A stretch of DNA of 64,000 bases from Pseudomonas hydrolytica (GCF_021495345.1 NZ_CP099397.1:3720001-3784000); one strand, 5' to 3'; counted from the stretch's first letter, positions 9,993 through 22,427 are shown. Program-made: numbers and translations. Notes: a model not told the origin generated them from the letters alone.

Positions 9993-10696
9993 CCAGTTAT
10001 CGCGAAATCAGCTTCAACGGCCTGTGGAAGAACAACCCGGCGCTGGTGCAGCTGCTCGGCCTGTGCCCGCTGCTGGGGGTGAGCAACTCCACGGTCAACG
10101 CCCTCGGCCTGGCCCTGGCCAGCGCGGTGGTGCTGGTGTGCTCCAACACCGCCGTGTCGCTGGTGCGCGGCGTGGTCAACACCGCCGTGCGCCTGCCTGC
10201 CTTCGTCATGATCATCGCCGCGCTGACCACCTGCATCGAGCTGCTGATGCAGGCCTTCACCTACGAGCTGTACCAGATCCTCGGCATCTTCATCCCGCTG
10301 ATCACCACCAACTGCGTGATCCTCGGCCGCGCCGACGGCTTCGCCGCCAAGCACGACCCGGCCCGCGCCGCCTATGACGGTCTGATGATGGGGCTGGGCT
10401 TCGGCCTGGTGCTGGTCATGATCGGCGCCATCCGCGAGCTGCTCGGCACCGGCGCCCTGTTCGCCAACATGCACCTGCTGTTCGGCCCGATTGCCGCCGA
10501 GTGGAAGCTCACCCTGGTACAGGATTACAAGGGCTTTCTGCTGGCCATCCTGCCGCCGGGCGCCTTTATCGTCCTGGGCCTGCTGATCGCCGGCAAGAAC
10601 CGCATCGACCAGATCGCCGCGGAACGGGCCAAGGCCACCGCGCCCGAAGCCCCTGCACAAAGCCGTCGGGTTCGAGTGACCGGAGTCATCGAATGA
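9989..10696 (+). CDS. rnfE: Rnf complex subunit E (membrane)
   Basis: A 235-residue polytopic protein homologous to Rnf[19 protein letters not shown] near the N-terminus and [16 protein letters not shown] in the middle carry the paired conserved cysteines. The C-terminal tail is longer than in RnfA and is polar. Last rnf gene; its stop overlaps the nth start, so nth is probably co-transcribed, as in P. aeruginosa. Confidence 0.96.
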   Translation: MTSYREISFNGLWKNNPALVQLLGLCPLLGVSNSTVNALGLALASAVVLVCSNTAVSLVRGVVNTAVRLPAFVMIIAALTTCIELLMQAFTYELYQILGIFIPLITTNCVILGRADGFAAKHDPARAAYDGLMMGLGFGLVLVMIGAIRELLGTGALFANMHLLFGPIAAEWKLTLVQDYKGFLLAILPPGAFIVLGLLIAGKNRIDQIAAERAKATAPEAPAQSRRVRVTGVIE

Positions 10697-11331
10697 ACGC
10701 CGCCAAACGCCTGGAAATCTTCCGCCGCCTGCACGAGGACAACCCCGAGCCGAAGACCGAGCTGGCCTACAGCACGCCGTTCGAGCTGCTGGTAGCCGTG
10801 ACGCTATCGGCCCAGGCCACCGACGTCAGCGTCAACAAGGCCACGGCCAAGCTGTTCCCGGTGGCCAATACGCCGGAGGCCATCTACGCCCTGGGCGTCG
10901 AGGGACTTTCCGAGTACATCAAGACCATCGGCCTGTACAACAGCAAGGCGAAGAACGTCATCGAGGCCTGCCGCATCCTCATCGAGAAACACGGCAGTCA
11001 GGTGCCGGACAACCGCGAGGACCTCGAAGCCCTGCCCGGCGTCGGCCGCAAGACTGCCAACGTGGTGCTCAATACGGCTTTTCGCCAGCTGGCCATGGCC
11101 GTGGACACGCACATCTTCCGCGTCAGCAACCGCACCGGCATCGCGCCGGGCAAGAACGTGGTCGAGGTGGAGAAGAAGCTGCTCAAGTTCGTGCCCAAGG
11201 ATTATCTGCTCGACGCCCACCACTGGCTGATCCTGCACGGACGCTACGTCTGCACCGCACGCAAACCGCGCTGTGGCGCCTGCCGCATCGAGGATCTGTG
11301 CGAGTACAAGGCCAAGACTTCCGACGATTGA
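10693..11331 (+). CDS. nth: Endonuclease III (DNA glycosylase/AP lyase)
   Basis: A 212-residue HhH-GPD glycosylase that removes oxidised pyrimidines. The helix-hairpin-helix [17 protein letters not shown] (about residues 114-130) includes the catalytic Lys, and [11 protein letters not shown] supplies the catalytic Asp. The 4Fe-4S site is C-x6-C-x2-C-x5-C near the C-terminus ([17 protein letters not shown]). It overlaps rnfE by four bases. Full length. Confidence 0.97.
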   Translation: MNAAKRLEIFRRLHEDNPEPKTELAYSTPFELLVAVTLSAQATDVSVNKATAKLFPVANTPEAIYALGVEGLSEYIKTIGLYNSKAKNVIEACRILIEKHGSQVPDNREDLEALPGVGRKTANVVLNTAFRQLAMAVDTHIFRVSNRTGIAPGKNVVEVEKKLLKFVPKDYLLDAHHWLILHGRYVCTARKPRCGACRIEDLCEYKAKTSDD

Positions 11332-11442
11332 TCGGTCATAGAAAGCAGCGATGCTCTGATTGAAAAAATCTTTTTTACCCGCTCATTTTTTGCCGCTATA
11401 AGGTGCGCAAATGGCCCCGGTAACTGGCCTGGAGTGGAATAG

Positions 11443-11622
11443 ATGAGCACTGACAAAGAAGACCTCGAGCTGGACGAAGACTTTGTCGCGGATGAATCGG
11501 ACGATGCCGAGCCTGCGGTGGAAGTCGCCAAGACCAACCTGACCAAGCGCCGCATCATCGACAACTTCCTCGAAGAGCGTCGCCTGCACAAGCAGCTGGC
11601 CGAATACGATTTCGATATCTGA
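11443..11622 (+). CDS. Small acidic PA3496-family protein
   Basis: A 59-residue protein beginning MSTDKEDLELDEDFVADESD, with an acidic N-terminal half and a basic C-terminal half (LTKRRIIDNFLEERRLHKQL). It matches my memory of the small PA3496 family, which directly follows nth in P. aeruginosa and is annotated there as a putative envelope-integrity protein. No catalytic motif, signal peptide or membrane segment is visible. Preceded by GGAGTGG and followed by a strong terminator. Confidence 0.8.
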   Translation: MSTDKEDLELDEDFVADESDDAEPAVEVAKTNLTKRRIIDNFLEERRLHKQLAEYDFDI

Positions 11623-11637
11623 TCGCGCCACGCAAGA

Positions 11638-11663
11638 AGCCCCGCCAACCGCGGGGCTTTTTC
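11638..11663 (+). terminator. Terminator after the PA3496-family gene
   Basis: AGCCCCGC, short loop CAACC, GCGGGGCT, then TTTT. It also lies just beyond the 3' end of the convergent GGDEF gene. Confidence 0.9.
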
Positions 11664-11666
11664 GTT

Positions 11667-12737
11667 TCAGCTCACCGCGCGCAAGGCACGGCGCGCGCAC
11701 TTGTTGGCGTACATCGCCGCATCGGCCTGGACCAGCAGGCTGTCGAGCCCCTCGTCGGGATTCAGCGACGACTCGCTGACCCCCATGCTCATCGACAGAC
11801 GCTGCCCGGCGCCGCCCTCTCTGCCACGCAATGCCTGCTCCAGACGCCGCAGCACCTCTTCGCTGTCGCTGTAGTCGCTGGCCAGCACGACGAATTCGTC
11901 GCCGCCCAGCCGGGCGATCACGTCGGTGTTGCGGAACTGCGCCTTGAGCACGTCGGCCGCCGCCTTGAGCAAGCGATCCCCGGCGCCGTGGCCGAAGCGA
12001 TCATTGACCGGCTTGAGCTCGTCGAGGTCGGCATACAGCAGCAGGCAGCGCCCCTTGCGCCGCCGCGCCGCGCGCAGTTCGCGCTCGGCCAGCAGGCGAA
12101 AGCCGCGACGGTTGTACAAACCGGTCAGGTCGTCGATCAGCGACAGCTGGCGCACTGCCTGCTCGGCCAGTTGGCGTTCCCGCACCTCTTCCTGCAAGCG
12201 TCGATTGGCTTCGGCCAGCTGCGCCGTGCGCTCTTCGACGCGGCGCTCCAGCTCGGCATAGACCTGGACATTCTCCAGAGCCACCGAGGTGGAATCGGCC
12301 AACGCCTGTAGCAGTTGCACCTGCTCGTCGGTGGCGTGGCAGTACTCGGCCCAGTAGGTACCGATGGCGCCGATCGGCTCCAGGGTACGGATCGGCACCA
12401 TGACCAGGCTCTTGACGAAGGTCGGCCGATACGCCTCATGGGGAATGCGCGGGTCGGCGTAGATGTCGGGAATCACGGTAGCACTGCGGTTGAGCATGGC
12501 CCAACCGCTGATGCAGGCACTCAAGGGGAAACGTTGGCCTTTCCACAGGGGCGAGATGGCGTCCTCGTCGCGATAGAAGCATTGCAGCCCATCGCGCAGG
12601 ACGAAGGTGGCGCCGTCGGCACCGGTCAGCTCGCGGGCCGCGCTTCGGACGATCTCCGCTACGCGGTCCACATCCTTCGCCATAGAAAGCTCCTGAACCA
12701 CACGAACGAGGCGCAGAGCTTGGGAATCGGTCTTCAT
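11667..12737 (-). CDS. GAF-GGDEF diguanylate cyclase
   Basis: A 356-residue cytoplasmic protein. A GAF domain covers about residues 15-165, a coiled-coil linker (about 165-195) follows, and then a GGDEF domain. The active-site loop is intact (LGGDEFVVL). An inhibitory-site RNTD lies five residues upstream, so product feedback is expected. It should make cyclic di-GMP; the GAF ligand is unknown. There are no membrane segments. It stands alone, convergent to the PA3496-family gene. Confidence 0.9.
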   Translation of the reverse strand: MKTDSQALRLVRVVQELSMAKDVDRVAEIVRSAARELTGADGATFVLRDGLQCFYRDEDAISPLWKGQRFPLSACISGWAMLNRSATVIPDIYADPRIPHEAYRPTFVKSLVMVPIRTLEPIGAIGTYWAEYCHATDEQVQLLQALADSTSVALENVQVYAELERRVEERTAQLAEANRRLQEEVRERQLAEQAVRQLSLIDDLTGLYNRRGFRLLAERELRAARRRKGRCLLLYADLDELKPVNDRFGHGAGDRLLKAAADVLKAQFRNTDVIARLGGDEFVVLASDYSDSEEVLRRLEQALRGREGGAGQRLSMSMGVSESSLNPDEGLDSLLVQADAAMYANKCARRALRAVS

Positions 12738-12806
12738 GGAGGCACCTCGCCAGTCAGCGAATGGCCACTATTTTTGTAAGCATTTACTTACAAAGACCGA
12801 TGACTG

Positions 12807-13199
12807 TCAATCGTTTCGCTTGGGCGAGAGCAACTCGATCTTGTAGCCGTCCGGGTCCTCGACAAAGGCCAGGATGCTGTTGCCATGCTTCATCGGGCCT
12901 GGCTCGCGGGTGATCTTGCCGCCGCGCGAACGGATGTCCTCGCAGGCCTTGTAGACGTCTTCCACTTCCAGGGCGATATGGCCGTAGCCGGTGCCCAGCT
13001 CGTAGCTGTCAACGCCCCAGTTGTGGGTCAGCTCGATCACGCTGTTGTGCGCCTCGTCGCCATAGCCGACGAATGCGAGGGTGAACTGACCGTCCGGGTA
13101 GTCCTTGCGGCGCAGCAGGGTCATGCCCAGCACCTCGGTGTAGAAGGCGATGGACTTGTCCAGATCGCCAACGCGCAGCATGGTATGCAGCAGTCTCAT
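12807..13199 (-). CDS. gloA: Lactoylglutathione lyase (glyoxalase I)
   Basis: A 130-residue VOC-fold protein that isomerises the methylglyoxal-glutathione hemithioacetal. Metal ligands of the short Ni/Co class are seen in [13 protein letters not shown] (His5), NSVIELTHN (Glu), [11 protein letters not shown] (His) and YKIELLSP (Glu). Length matches the E. coli-like short type. It lies downstream of argG on the same strand, as in P. aeruginosa, with a hairpin between them. Confidence 0.96.
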   Translation of the reverse strand: MRLLHTMLRVGDLDKSIAFYTEVLGMTLLRRKDYPDGQFTLAFVGYGDEAHNSVIELTHNWGVDSYELGTGYGHIALEVEDVYKACEDIRSRGGKITREPGPMKHGNSILAFVEDPDGYKIELLSPKRND

Positions 13200-13223
13200 C
13201 AGTTTTTCCTCTTCTAAAAGCAG

Positions 13224-13246
13224 AACCCCGGCTTGTGGCCGGGGTT
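13224..13246 (-). terminator. Hairpin between argG and gloA
   Basis: AACCCCGGC / GCCGGGGTT with a five-base loop. Read on the minus strand it is followed by CTGCTTTTAG, a weak T-tract. It probably terminates argG transcription partly before gloA. Confidence 0.6.
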
Positions 13247-13269
13247 CGTCTCACAAGGCGCTCAGCTTA

Positions 13270-14487
<1,218 letters not shown>

Positions 14488-14602
14488 GCCATCACTCCAC
14501 GGGTTGTACGGTAAAACCGGTGATTCTACTGACCCCGCGGGCCAATTTACAGTGGCGCGACAGCTTGTGACGATGAAGCGACCAAAGCTGCGCTCCGAAG
14601 GG

Positions 14603-15550
14603 TCAGGACGGCGTGCTGCCAGCCGGGTCGGCCGGCGCGGTCGGGGCAGGGTCTGCGGGAGCGCTGGGCGGCGCGACTTCGGCCGGCGCCGCGCGGTCCA
14701 GACGCAGGGTGGCACGGCGGTTCTTGGCGCGGTTGGCCTCGTTGTTGTTGGGCACCAGCGGGTAGCGCTCGCCATGAAAACGGACGGTAATCTGCTCCGT
14801 CGGCACACCGCCGGCCACCAGATACTCCTGCACGGCCAATGCGCGGCGGCGGGACAGGTCGCGATTGGTCAGGCGATTGCCGCTGTTGTCGGCGTGACCG
14901 TCGATCTGGAAGCTGTTGATGCTGGGGTCGGCCTTGACGAAGTCCAGAATGATGTCGAGCTTGGCCTTGGCCATGGCATCCAGTTCGATCCCGCCGCCGG
15001 GAAAGCCGATCTGCGCCTGGCGAATCTGCTCGAAGTTGACCGGCAGCAGCTTGGCGGTGCACGCCTGGTATTCCTCGTAGGCCTTGTGGAACTTCACCGG
15101 CAGCAGGCGCACCTCGAGGTTGTCGCCGCCATTGAGGGTGCGGTGACGCACCAGCGGGCTACGCCCTTCCAGCAGACCGGTGAGCAGCCGCGCACCCTGC
15201 TCCTGCGAGCTATTGAACGGCACCTCGCCGTTGCCAACACTGACCACGCCGAGATTGATGTCACCACGCCCCGGTTGCCAGGGCGCCGCTGCCGCCAGCA
15301 AGGTCGCCGAGCCGGCGCCCATCCAGCGCTCGCGCGCCTTGAGACGGAAGGTCACCTGCTCACCGGCACGGCGCACGAACTCGCCGCTGCCGAAGTTGCT
15401 GATCGACTGACTGAGGCGGCACTCGAACTGATCGCCCTCTACCTTCCATTCCACCTGCTCGATCCGCGTCTGGAAACTGATGGCGTGCGCCGACAGGCAC
15501 AGAGGCATGCTCGCCAGCAGGCTGATGAGAAGAGATTGGGGCGCACGCAC
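14603..15550 (-). CDS. motY: Sodium-type flagellar protein MotY (OmpA-like C-terminus)
   Basis: A 315-residue exported protein. I chose a GTG start at 15550 because GGAG lies seven bases upstream and it gives a clean signal peptide ending SAHA before [16 protein letters not shown]; the frame stays open 57 codons further upstream without protein character. The N-terminal half binds the flagellar basal body (T ring). The C-terminal OmpA domain has the peptidoglycan-binding pattern [12 protein letters not shown] and [16 protein letters not shown]. The tail is Pro/Ala-rich. It is divergent from pyrC, as in P. aeruginosa. Confidence 0.9.
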   Translation of the reverse strand: MRAPQSLLISLLASMPLCLSAHAISFQTRIEQVEWKVEGDQFECRLSQSISNFGSGEFVRRAGEQVTFRLKARERWMGAGSATLLAAAAPWQPGRGDINLGVVSVGNGEVPFNSSQEQGARLLTGLLEGRSPLVRHRTLNGGDNLEVRLLPVKFHKAYEEYQACTAKLLPVNFEQIRQAQIGFPGGGIELDAMAKAKLDIILDFVKADPSINSFQIDGHADNSGNRLTNRDLSRRRALAVQEYLVAGGVPTEQITVRFHGERYPLVPNNNEANRAKNRRATLRLDRAAPAEVAPPSAPADPAPTAPADPAGSTPS

Positions 15551-15744
15551 GGTCGGCTCCAGGAAAACGTCGTTCGCTTTGCTATCGGTACGAGCGCGGA
15601 AAACTGTAGGGGCGAATTCGTTCGGGAAAGCGCAGAACTCAGCGCAGCGCCAAGGCGAACAAATTGCCTGGCGCACCCTCACAGCGCATTTTCCGACGGT
15701 TTCCGGTAGCATTCCGCTCACGTTTTACCCGCCTGGAAACCCCC

Positions 15745-16791
15745 ATGTCCGACCGCCTGACTCTCCTGCGTCCCGATGACTGGCACATTCACCTGCGCGA
15801 TGGTGCGGTGCTGCCACACACCGTCGGCGATGCCGCGCGCACTTTCGGCCGCGCCATCATCATGCCCAACCTGGTTCCGCCGGTACGCAATGCCGCCGAG
15901 GCCGACGCCTATCGCCAGCGCATTCTCGCTGCGCGCCCGGCCGGCAGCCGCTTCGAGCCGCTGATGGTGCTCTACCTCACCGACAACACCAGCCCCGAGG
16001 ACGTCCGCGCGGCCAAGGCCAGCGGCTTCGTGCATGCGGCCAAGCTCTATCCGGCCGGTGCCACCACCAACTCCGACTCGGGCGTCACCAGCATCGACAA
16101 GATCTTCCCGGCGCTGGAAGCCATGGCCGAAGTCGGCATGCTGCTGCTGGTGCATGGCGAGGTGACCCGCGCCGAGATCGACGTGTTCGACCGCGAAAAG
16201 GCCTTCATCGACGAGCATCTGACCCGCGTGGTCGAGCGCTTCCCCACGCTGAAAGTGGTGTTCGAGCACATCACCACCCGTGACGCGGTGCAGTTCGTCG
16301 AGGCGGCCTCGGCCAACGTCGGCGCCACCATCACCGCGCACCACCTGCTGTACAACCGCAACCACATGCTAGTTGGCGGTATTCGCCCGCACTTCTACTG
16401 CCTGCCGATCCTCAAGCGCAACGTGCACCAGGAAGCCCTGCTCGACGCGGCCACCAGCGGCAACGTCAAGTTCTTCCTCGGCACCGACTCGGCTCCGCAC
16501 GCCAAGCACGCCAAGGAAGCCGCCTGCGGCTGCGCCGGCTGCTACACCGCCTTCGCCGCCATCGAGCTGTACGCCGAGGCGTTCGAACAGCGCAAGGCGC
16601 TGGACAAGCTGGAAGCCTTTGCCAGCTTCCACGGCCCGGACTTCTACGGCCTGCCGCGCAACAGCGACAGCATCACCCTGGCGCGTGAGGAATGGACCGT
16701 GCCGGCCAGCCTGCCGCTGGGCGACAACAGCGTGGTACCGCTGCGTGCCGGCGAAACCCTGCGCTGGAAGCTGCTGGAGGGCCAGGCGTGA
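15745..16791 (+). CDS. pyrC: Dihydroorotase
   Basis: A 348-residue class II dihydroorotase for pyrimidine synthesis. Zinc ligands are visible in [10 protein letters not shown] (HxH, about residue 14), [12 protein letters not shown] (the carbamylated Lys) and [20 protein letters not shown] holds the catalytic Asp. The start [13 protein letters not shown] fits the family. The stop overlaps the GTG start of rnt, so the two genes are translationally coupled. Confidence 0.97.
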   Translation: MSDRLTLLRPDDWHIHLRDGAVLPHTVGDAARTFGRAIIMPNLVPPVRNAAEADAYRQRILAARPAGSRFEPLMVLYLTDNTSPEDVRAAKASGFVHAAKLYPAGATTNSDSGVTSIDKIFPALEAMAEVGMLLLVHGEVTRAEIDVFDREKAFIDEHLTRVVERFPTLKVVFEHITTRDAVQFVEAASANVGATITAHHLLYNRNHMLVGGIRPHFYCLPILKRNVHQEALLDAATSGNVKFFLGTDSAPHAKHAKEAACGCAGCYTAFAAIELYAEAFEQRKALDKLEAFASFHGPDFYGLPRNSDSITLAREEWTVPASLPLGDNSVVPLRAGETLRWKLLEGQA

Positions 16792-17462
16792 GCGAAGACA
16801 GCTACGACGACGAGCTCGAACCCAGCCTGCCTGCCGGCCCGCGCACCCCGATGGCCGCGCGCTTTCGCGGCTACCTGCCGGTGGTAGTGGACGTCGAGAC
16901 CGGTGGCTTCAATTGCGCCACCGACGCCCTGCTGGAAATCGCCGCGACCACCATCGCCATGGACGAGGGCGGCTTTCTCTATCCGGATCACACGCACTTC
17001 TTCCGCATCGAGCCCTTCGAGGGCGCCAATATCGAGGCGGCAGCGCTGGAGTTCACCGGCATCAAGCTCGATCACCCGCTGCGCATGGCGGTGAGCGAGG
17101 AGCATGCCCTGGGCGAGATCTTCAAGGGCCTGCGCAAGTCGATCAAATCGGCCGGCTGCAAGCGCGCCATCCTGGTGGGCCACAACAGCAGCTTCGATCT
17201 GGGCTTTCTCAACGCCGCGGTGGCGCGTTGCGGAATCAAGCGCAACCCCTTCCATCCCTTCTCCAGTTTCGATACCGCCACCCTGGCCGGCCTCGCCTAC
17301 GGCCAGACCGTGCTTGCCAAGGCCTGCCAGGCCGCCGGCATCGAGTTCGATGGCAAGGAGGCGCACTCGGCGCGCTACGACACCGAAAAGACGGCCGAGC
17401 TGTTCTGCGGCATCGTCAACCGCTGGAAGGAAATGGGCGGCTGGGACGAGTTCGATCAGTAG
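16788..17462 (+). CDS. rnt: Ribonuclease T
   Basis: A 224-residue DEDD exonuclease that trims tRNA and other stable RNA 3' ends. Exo I is VVDVETGGF, Exo II is [12 protein letters not shown], and Exo III is [14 protein letters not shown]. The GTG start within the pyrC stop (GTGA) gives exactly the usual RNase T length. A strong terminator follows. Confidence 0.96.
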   Translation: MSEDSYDDELEPSLPAGPRTPMAARFRGYLPVVVDVETGGFNCATDALLEIAATTIAMDEGGFLYPDHTHFFRIEPFEGANIEAAALEFTGIKLDHPLRMAVSEEHALGEIFKGLRKSIKSAGCKRAILVGHNSSFDLGFLNAAVARCGIKRNPFHPFSSFDTATLAGLAYGQTVLAKACQAAGIEFDGKEAHSARYDTEKTAELFCGIVNRWKEMGGWDEFDQ

Positions 17463-17478
17463 GGGCAACCCGCTCATG

Positions 17479-17505
17479 AAAAAACCGGCGCACGCCGGTT
17501 TTTTC
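17479..17505 (+). terminator. Terminator after pyrC-rnt
   Basis: AAAAACCGGCG, loop CAC, GCCGGTTTTTT. The A-tract and T-tract flank the stem, so it could work in both directions. Confidence 0.92.
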
Positions 17506-17563
17506 ATATCAGGCCTGGGGCCTGCACCGTTCGTCAGGAGATGCGAGCATTCGCAATCGATCT

Positions 17564-17592
17564 TTGACAAGCATTCTCATTAACATTAGTAT
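17564..17592 (+). promoter_or_regulatory. bfd promoter with overlapping Fur box
   Basis: A sigma-70 promoter is visible: TTGACA at 17564, a 17-base spacer, and TAGTAT at 17587. TGACAAG-C-ATTCTCA at 17565-17579 matches 11 of 14 positions of the 7-1-7 Fur consensus TGATAAT-N-ATTATCA and covers the -35 element. Iron-replete repression of bfd is therefore expected, as known in Pseudomonas. Confidence 0.75.
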
Positions 17593-17631
17593 CCGACCCA
17601 TCGAACAGAACTACCAAGACGAGCCTTGCTT

Positions 17632-17850
17632 ATGTACGTCTGCCTCTGTGAAGGTGTCACCGATACGCAAATCCGCGACGCGGTCTATGAAGGCTGCTGC
17701 AGCTACCGTGAAGTCCGCGGCACCCTGGGCATCGCCAGCCAGTGCGGCAAGTGCGCCTGCCTGGCCAAGCAGGTGGTACGCGAGACCATCGCCGAAGTGC
17801 AGAGCAGCCAGGCCAGCCTGGCCTACCCCGCCGGTTTCGCGGCCGCCTGA
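17632..17850 (+). CDS. bfd: Bacterioferritin-associated ferredoxin
   Basis: A 72-residue protein. Four cysteines form the BFD 2Fe-2S site: MYVCLCEGVTD (Cys4, Cys6) and SQCGKCACLAKQ (about Cys38 and Cys41). It donates electrons to bacterioferritin to release stored iron. The start at 17632 places Cys at position 4, as in the family. A Fur-type promoter lies upstream and a long terminator downstream. No bfrB is adjacent in this window. Confidence 0.95.
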   Translation: MYVCLCEGVTDTQIRDAVYEGCCSYREVRGTLGIASQCGKCACLAKQVVRETIAEVQSSQASLAYPAGFAAA

Positions 17851-17864
17851 TAGATGAATGAAAC

Positions 17865-17896
17865 AAAAAACCGGATCGAATGATCCGGTTTTTTTT
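17865..17896 (+). terminator. Bidirectional-looking terminator between bfd and the convergent gene
   Basis: AAAAAACCGGATC, loop GAAT, GATCCGGTTTTTTTT: a 13-bp stem including A/T tracts on both sides. It sits between convergent genes and can serve both. Confidence 0.95.
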
Positions 17897-17923
17897 CGCC
17901 CGAACGTTGGTCGCGCGCGAAGG

Positions 17924-18292
17924 CTACAGGCCGTCGCGCTCCACATGGTCGAGGTTCACCGCCTCGCCCGGCTTGGCGTGCAGCTTGGCGCGGATGTCCT
18001 CGAAGATCGCGTCATACTCCTTGTGCGCACGCATGATCGGGCTGTTGTTGGGGTGCAGACCATGCTTGGCCACCAGCCGGGATATCACGCTGGCGAAGTT
18101 GAAGGCTGTATCGCGGTGCATCTCGAAGACTTCCTCGAAGGCCTTGCCGTCGATCTCGCCCACCAGGCGCCCATGCAGCATGGGACCCTCCGGGGAGTCC
18201 TTGCGGACCTCGTAGTAGAAATCGATGCTGTACGCCGGCTGCCCGCCCAGGCCAGGCGGATTGCTGCGGTGCAGATGGCCAGGTTCGAACAT
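17924..18292 (-). CDS. Hypothetical protein, probable DUF5064 family
   Basis: A 122-residue soluble protein starting MFEPGHLHRSNPP, a start I associate with the DUF5064 family of Pseudomonas. It has alternating strand-like stretches (YSIDFYYEVR, MLHGRLVGEIDG) then a helical C-terminal half. No catalytic motif or signal peptide is visible. GAGGGGACC precedes the start. Function unknown. Confidence 0.65.
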   Translation of the reverse strand: MFEPGHLHRSNPPGLGGQPAYSIDFYYEVRKDSPEGPMLHGRLVGEIDGKAFEEVFEMHRDTAFNFASVISRLVAKHGLHPNNSPIMRAHKEYDAIFEDIRAKLHAKPGEAVNLDHVERDGL

Positions 18293-18384
18293 GGTCCCCT
18301 CCTTTGAAACTGCGCGTCTGGAACTCCCTGACGGGAGCGTTCGCAGAGTCTAGACCGATCGCCGCTGCGCTGCTGCGCCCTCGT

Positions 18385-18702
18385 TCAGTGCAGCGTCCCG
18401 TCCCCTGCCCTTTCCTGCACCAGCACCCAGGGCGCCACCACCACGGCCCAGAGCTGCGGATCGCGCGTCAGCAGATCTTCGGCACGCGCATCCTCGAGGC
18501 GGCCCACCAGCCCCTCGCTCATCCACTGCGCGACACGTGCCTGATCGTTCTCGGCCACGGCCTGCGCGACCGCGACCAGATCCTGATTGCCCTCGACCCA
18601 GAGCAACGCGCCACGGGCGAAGAAAGGCTGCAATTCCTGCCAGCGAATCGGCGCGGTTTCGCCAAGCAGCTTGGCATAGAGGGTGCTAGATTGATCCGTC
18701 AT
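18385..18702 (-). CDS. DUF2288 family protein
   Basis: A 105-residue protein, MTDQSSTLYAKLLGETAPI, with IRWQELQPFFARGALLWV and DLVAVAQAVAEND, which I recognise as the DUF2288 pattern of small proteobacterial proteins. No signal peptide or known active site. The frame is open to 18837, but the ATG at 18702 begins the conserved part. Function unknown. Divergent from braC with a 294-base gap. Confidence 0.75.
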   Translation of the reverse strand: MTDQSSTLYAKLLGETAPIRWQELQPFFARGALLWVEGNQDLVAVAQAVAENDQARVAQWMSEGLVGRLEDARAEDLLTRDPQLWAVVVAPWVLVQERAGDGTLH

Positions 18703-18996
18703 GGTGTGGCCTGTGTCGATGGCGTGAATGAGGGCGCGCAATGATAGCGTCAGCAGCCCCTCTGGCAACCGCACGACGCTCGCCAACCGACTGAAGCCAC
18801 GCCGTTTTTCTATACATTCCTTGCAATTACGCGACACCCCCGTGTTTCGCCTCCAGCTACCGGCTTTTCAAGGCGCAAATTCGCGCTCTAAACTGCTCCG
18901 GTACAGTTGCCGGAGGCTTTACCGGGATAATGGACCCGGTTCTGCAGCTTCGGCCGCAAGAACTACAACAACGATAAACACAAGAGTGGAGCACTC

Positions 18997-20118
18997 ATGA
19001 ACAAGGCTACTAAGCAGATTTCCAAGCTGTTCGCGGCAATGGCACTGGCGGGGGCGGCCAGCTATTCGATGGCGGCCGACAACATCAAGATCGGCCTGGC
19101 CGGTCCGGTGACCGGTGCCGTCGCTCAGTACGGTGAGATGCAATTCATCGGCGCCAAGATGGCCATCGAGCAGATCAACAAGGCTGGCGGCGTGAACGGC
19201 GCCCAGCTCGAAGGCGTGGTCTATGACGACGCTTGCGATCCGAAGCAGGCCGTGGCCGTTGCCAACAAGATCGTCAACGACGGCGTCAAGTTCGTGGTTG
19301 GCCACCTGTGCTCCAGCTCCACTCAACCGGCTTCCGACATCTACGAAGATGAAGGCATCCTGATGATCACCGCGGCTTCCACCAGCCCGGACATCACCGC
19401 TCGTGGCTACGAGCTGGTGTTCCGCACCATCGGTCTGGACAGCCTGCAGGGCCCGACCGCCGGTAACTTCATCGCCGACCACGTCAAGCCGAAGAACGTT
19501 GCCGTCATCCACGACAAGCAGCAGTACGGCGAAGGCATCGCCACCGCGGTCAAGCAGACCCTGGAAGGCAAAGGCGTGAAGGTTTCCCTGTTCGAAGGCA
19601 TCAACGCCGGCGACAAGGACTTCTCCGCTCTGATCGCCAAGCTGAATCAGGCTGGCGTCGACTTCGTCTACTACGGCGGCTACCACCCGGAACTGGGCCT
19701 GCTGCTGCGCCAGACCAAGGAGCGTGGCCTGAACGTCAAGTTCATGGGTCCGGAAGGCGTGGGTAACAAGGAAATCTCCGCCATCGCAGGTCCCGCCTCC
19801 GAAGGTCTGCTGGTGACCCTGCCGAAGTCCTTCGACCAGGATCCGAAGAACCAGGCGCTGGTCGAGGCCTTCAAGGCCAAGAACGAAGACCCGAGCGGTC
19901 CGTTCGTGTTCCCAGCCTACGCTGCCGTTCAGGTCATCGCTGAAGGCATCGAGAAAGCCGGCGATACCGACACCGCCAAAGTGGCCGCAGCCCTGCGCGC
20001 CAACAGCTTCGACACCCCCACCGGCACCCTGGCCTTCGACGAGAAGGGCGATCTGAAGGACTTCAGCTTCGTGGTGTACGAGTGGCACCAGGACGGCACC
20101 AAGTCCGAAGCCAAGTAA
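18997..20118 (+). CDS. braC: Periplasmic branched-chain amino-acid binding protein
   Basis: A 373-residue periplasmic receptor with a signal peptide cleaved near SMAADNIKI (about residue 26). The mature part is a type I binding fold: IGLAGPVTGAVAQYGEMQ at the N-terminus, CSSSTQPASDIY in the ligand site, and a Cys pair (DDACD, HLCSS). It delivers Leu, Ile, Val and Ala to BraDEFG. AGTGGAG precedes the start. A terminator follows, so the downstream membrane genes are probably made at lower level through read-through. Confidence 0.96.
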   Translation: MNKATKQISKLFAAMALAGAASYSMAADNIKIGLAGPVTGAVAQYGEMQFIGAKMAIEQINKAGGVNGAQLEGVVYDDACDPKQAVAVANKIVNDGVKFVVGHLCSSSTQPASDIYEDEGILMITAASTSPDITARGYELVFRTIGLDSLQGPTAGNFIADHVKPKNVAVIHDKQQYGEGIATAVKQTLEGKGVKVSLFEGINAGDKDFSALIAKLNQAGVDFVYYGGYHPELGLLLRQTKERGLNVKFMGPEGVGNKEISAIAGPASEGLLVTLPKSFDQDPKNQALVEAFKAKNEDPSGPFVFPAYAAVQVIAEGIEKAGDTDTAKVAAALRANSFDTPTGTLAFDEKGDLKDFSFVVYEWHQDGTKSEAK

Positions 20119-20134
20119 GCTTCCTGTCTGAGCC

Positions 20135-20166
20135 AAAGCCCACTGCCTCCAGCAGTGGGCTTTGTT
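20135..20166 (+). terminator. Terminator or attenuating hairpin between braC and braD
   Basis: AAAGCCCACTGC, loop CTCCA, GCAGTGGGCTTT, then GTTTATT. It fits the common pattern in which the binding protein is expressed in excess over the permease. Confidence 0.88.
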
Positions 20167-20235
20167 TATTAGAAGAATTCCGGCCTCGCGCTGCGCCACA
20201 AGCGCCGCTTTACGCAAGCGCCCAGGAGTTAGGCA

Positions 20236-21155
<920 letters not shown>

Positions 21156-21159
<4 letters not shown>

Positions 21160-22427
21160 GCCTCACCACCATCAAGAGCCTCAAATCCGCGATTTTCAGC
21201 GCCCTGCTGGTGCTGATCATCTCCTACCCGGTCCTGGGCCTGAAGCTGACCACCGTGGGCATCAGCCTGCGCGTGGAAGGCGCCACCGCCTTCGAACTCT
21301 GGTGCATCGGCGGCGCCGCCGCGCTGATCTTCCTCTGGCAACTGCTGCGTGACCGCATCACCCCGGCCTGGGCCCAACTGCCCAAGCTGCCCAGCGGCTC
21401 CGGCCAGATCGGCAACTTCCTCACCCTGCCCTCCACCCAGCGCTGGATCATCCTGGCGATGGTCATGGTGGCACTGGTGTGGCCGTTCTTCGCCAGCCGC
21501 GGCGCGGTGGACATCGCCACGCTGATCCTGATCTACGTGATGCTCGGCCTCGGCCTGAACATCGTCGTGGGCCTGGCCGGTCTGCTCGACCTGGGCTACG
21601 TCGGTTTCTACGCCGTCGGCGCCTACAGCTACGCGATCCTGGCGCACTACTTCGGTCTGGGCTTCTGGATCTGCCTGCCGCTGGCCGGCATGATGGCGGC
21701 GCTGTTCGGCTTCCTGCTGGGCTTCCCGGTGCTGCGCCTGCGCGGTGACTACCTGGCCATCGTCACCCTCGGTTTCGGCGAGATCATCCGCATCCTGCTG
21801 CGCAACATGACCGAGTACACCGGTGGCCCCAACGGTCTGAGCATCGCCAACGAAAACAAGCCGACCCTGTTCGGTCTGTCCTTCGAGCGCCGCGTGCCGG
21901 CGGACATGCCGACCTTCCATGGCTTCTTCGAGATCGCCTACAACTCGCAGTACAAGGTGATCTTCCTCTACCTGATCGCCCTGCTGCTGGTGCTGCTGAC
22001 CCTGTTCCTGGTCAACCGCCTGCTGCGCATGCCGATCGGTCGCGCCTGGGAAGCCCTGCGCGAGGACGAGATCGCCTGCCGTGCACTGGGTCTGAACCCG
22101 ACCGTGATCAAGCTCTCGGCCTTCACCATCGGCGCCAGCCTGGCAGGTTTCGCCGGCAGCTTCTTCGCCGCGCGTCAGGGCCTAGTGACGCCGGAGTCGT
22201 TCACCTTCATCGAGTCGGCGATGATCCTCGCCATCGTGGTACTCGGCGGCATGGGCTCGCAGCTGGGCGTGATCCTCGCTGCCATCGTCATGGTGATGCT
22301 GCAGGAAATGCGGGAACTGAGTGAGTACCGCATGCTGTTCTTCGGTCTGGTCATGATCTTCATGATGATCTGGCGCCCGCAAGGGTTGCTGCCGATGCAA
22401 CGTCCCCACCTGGAGCTGAAGCGATGA
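21156..22427 (+). CDS. braE: Branched-chain amino-acid ABC permease (LivM type)
   Basis: A 423-residue membrane protein. The N-terminal part (about residues 1-110) is an extension with two or three hydrophobic segments, as known for Pseudomonas and E. coli LivM. The core follows with [29 protein letters not shown] and the cytoplasmic loop [20 protein letters not shown]. It overlaps both braD and braF by four bases. Confidence 0.96.
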
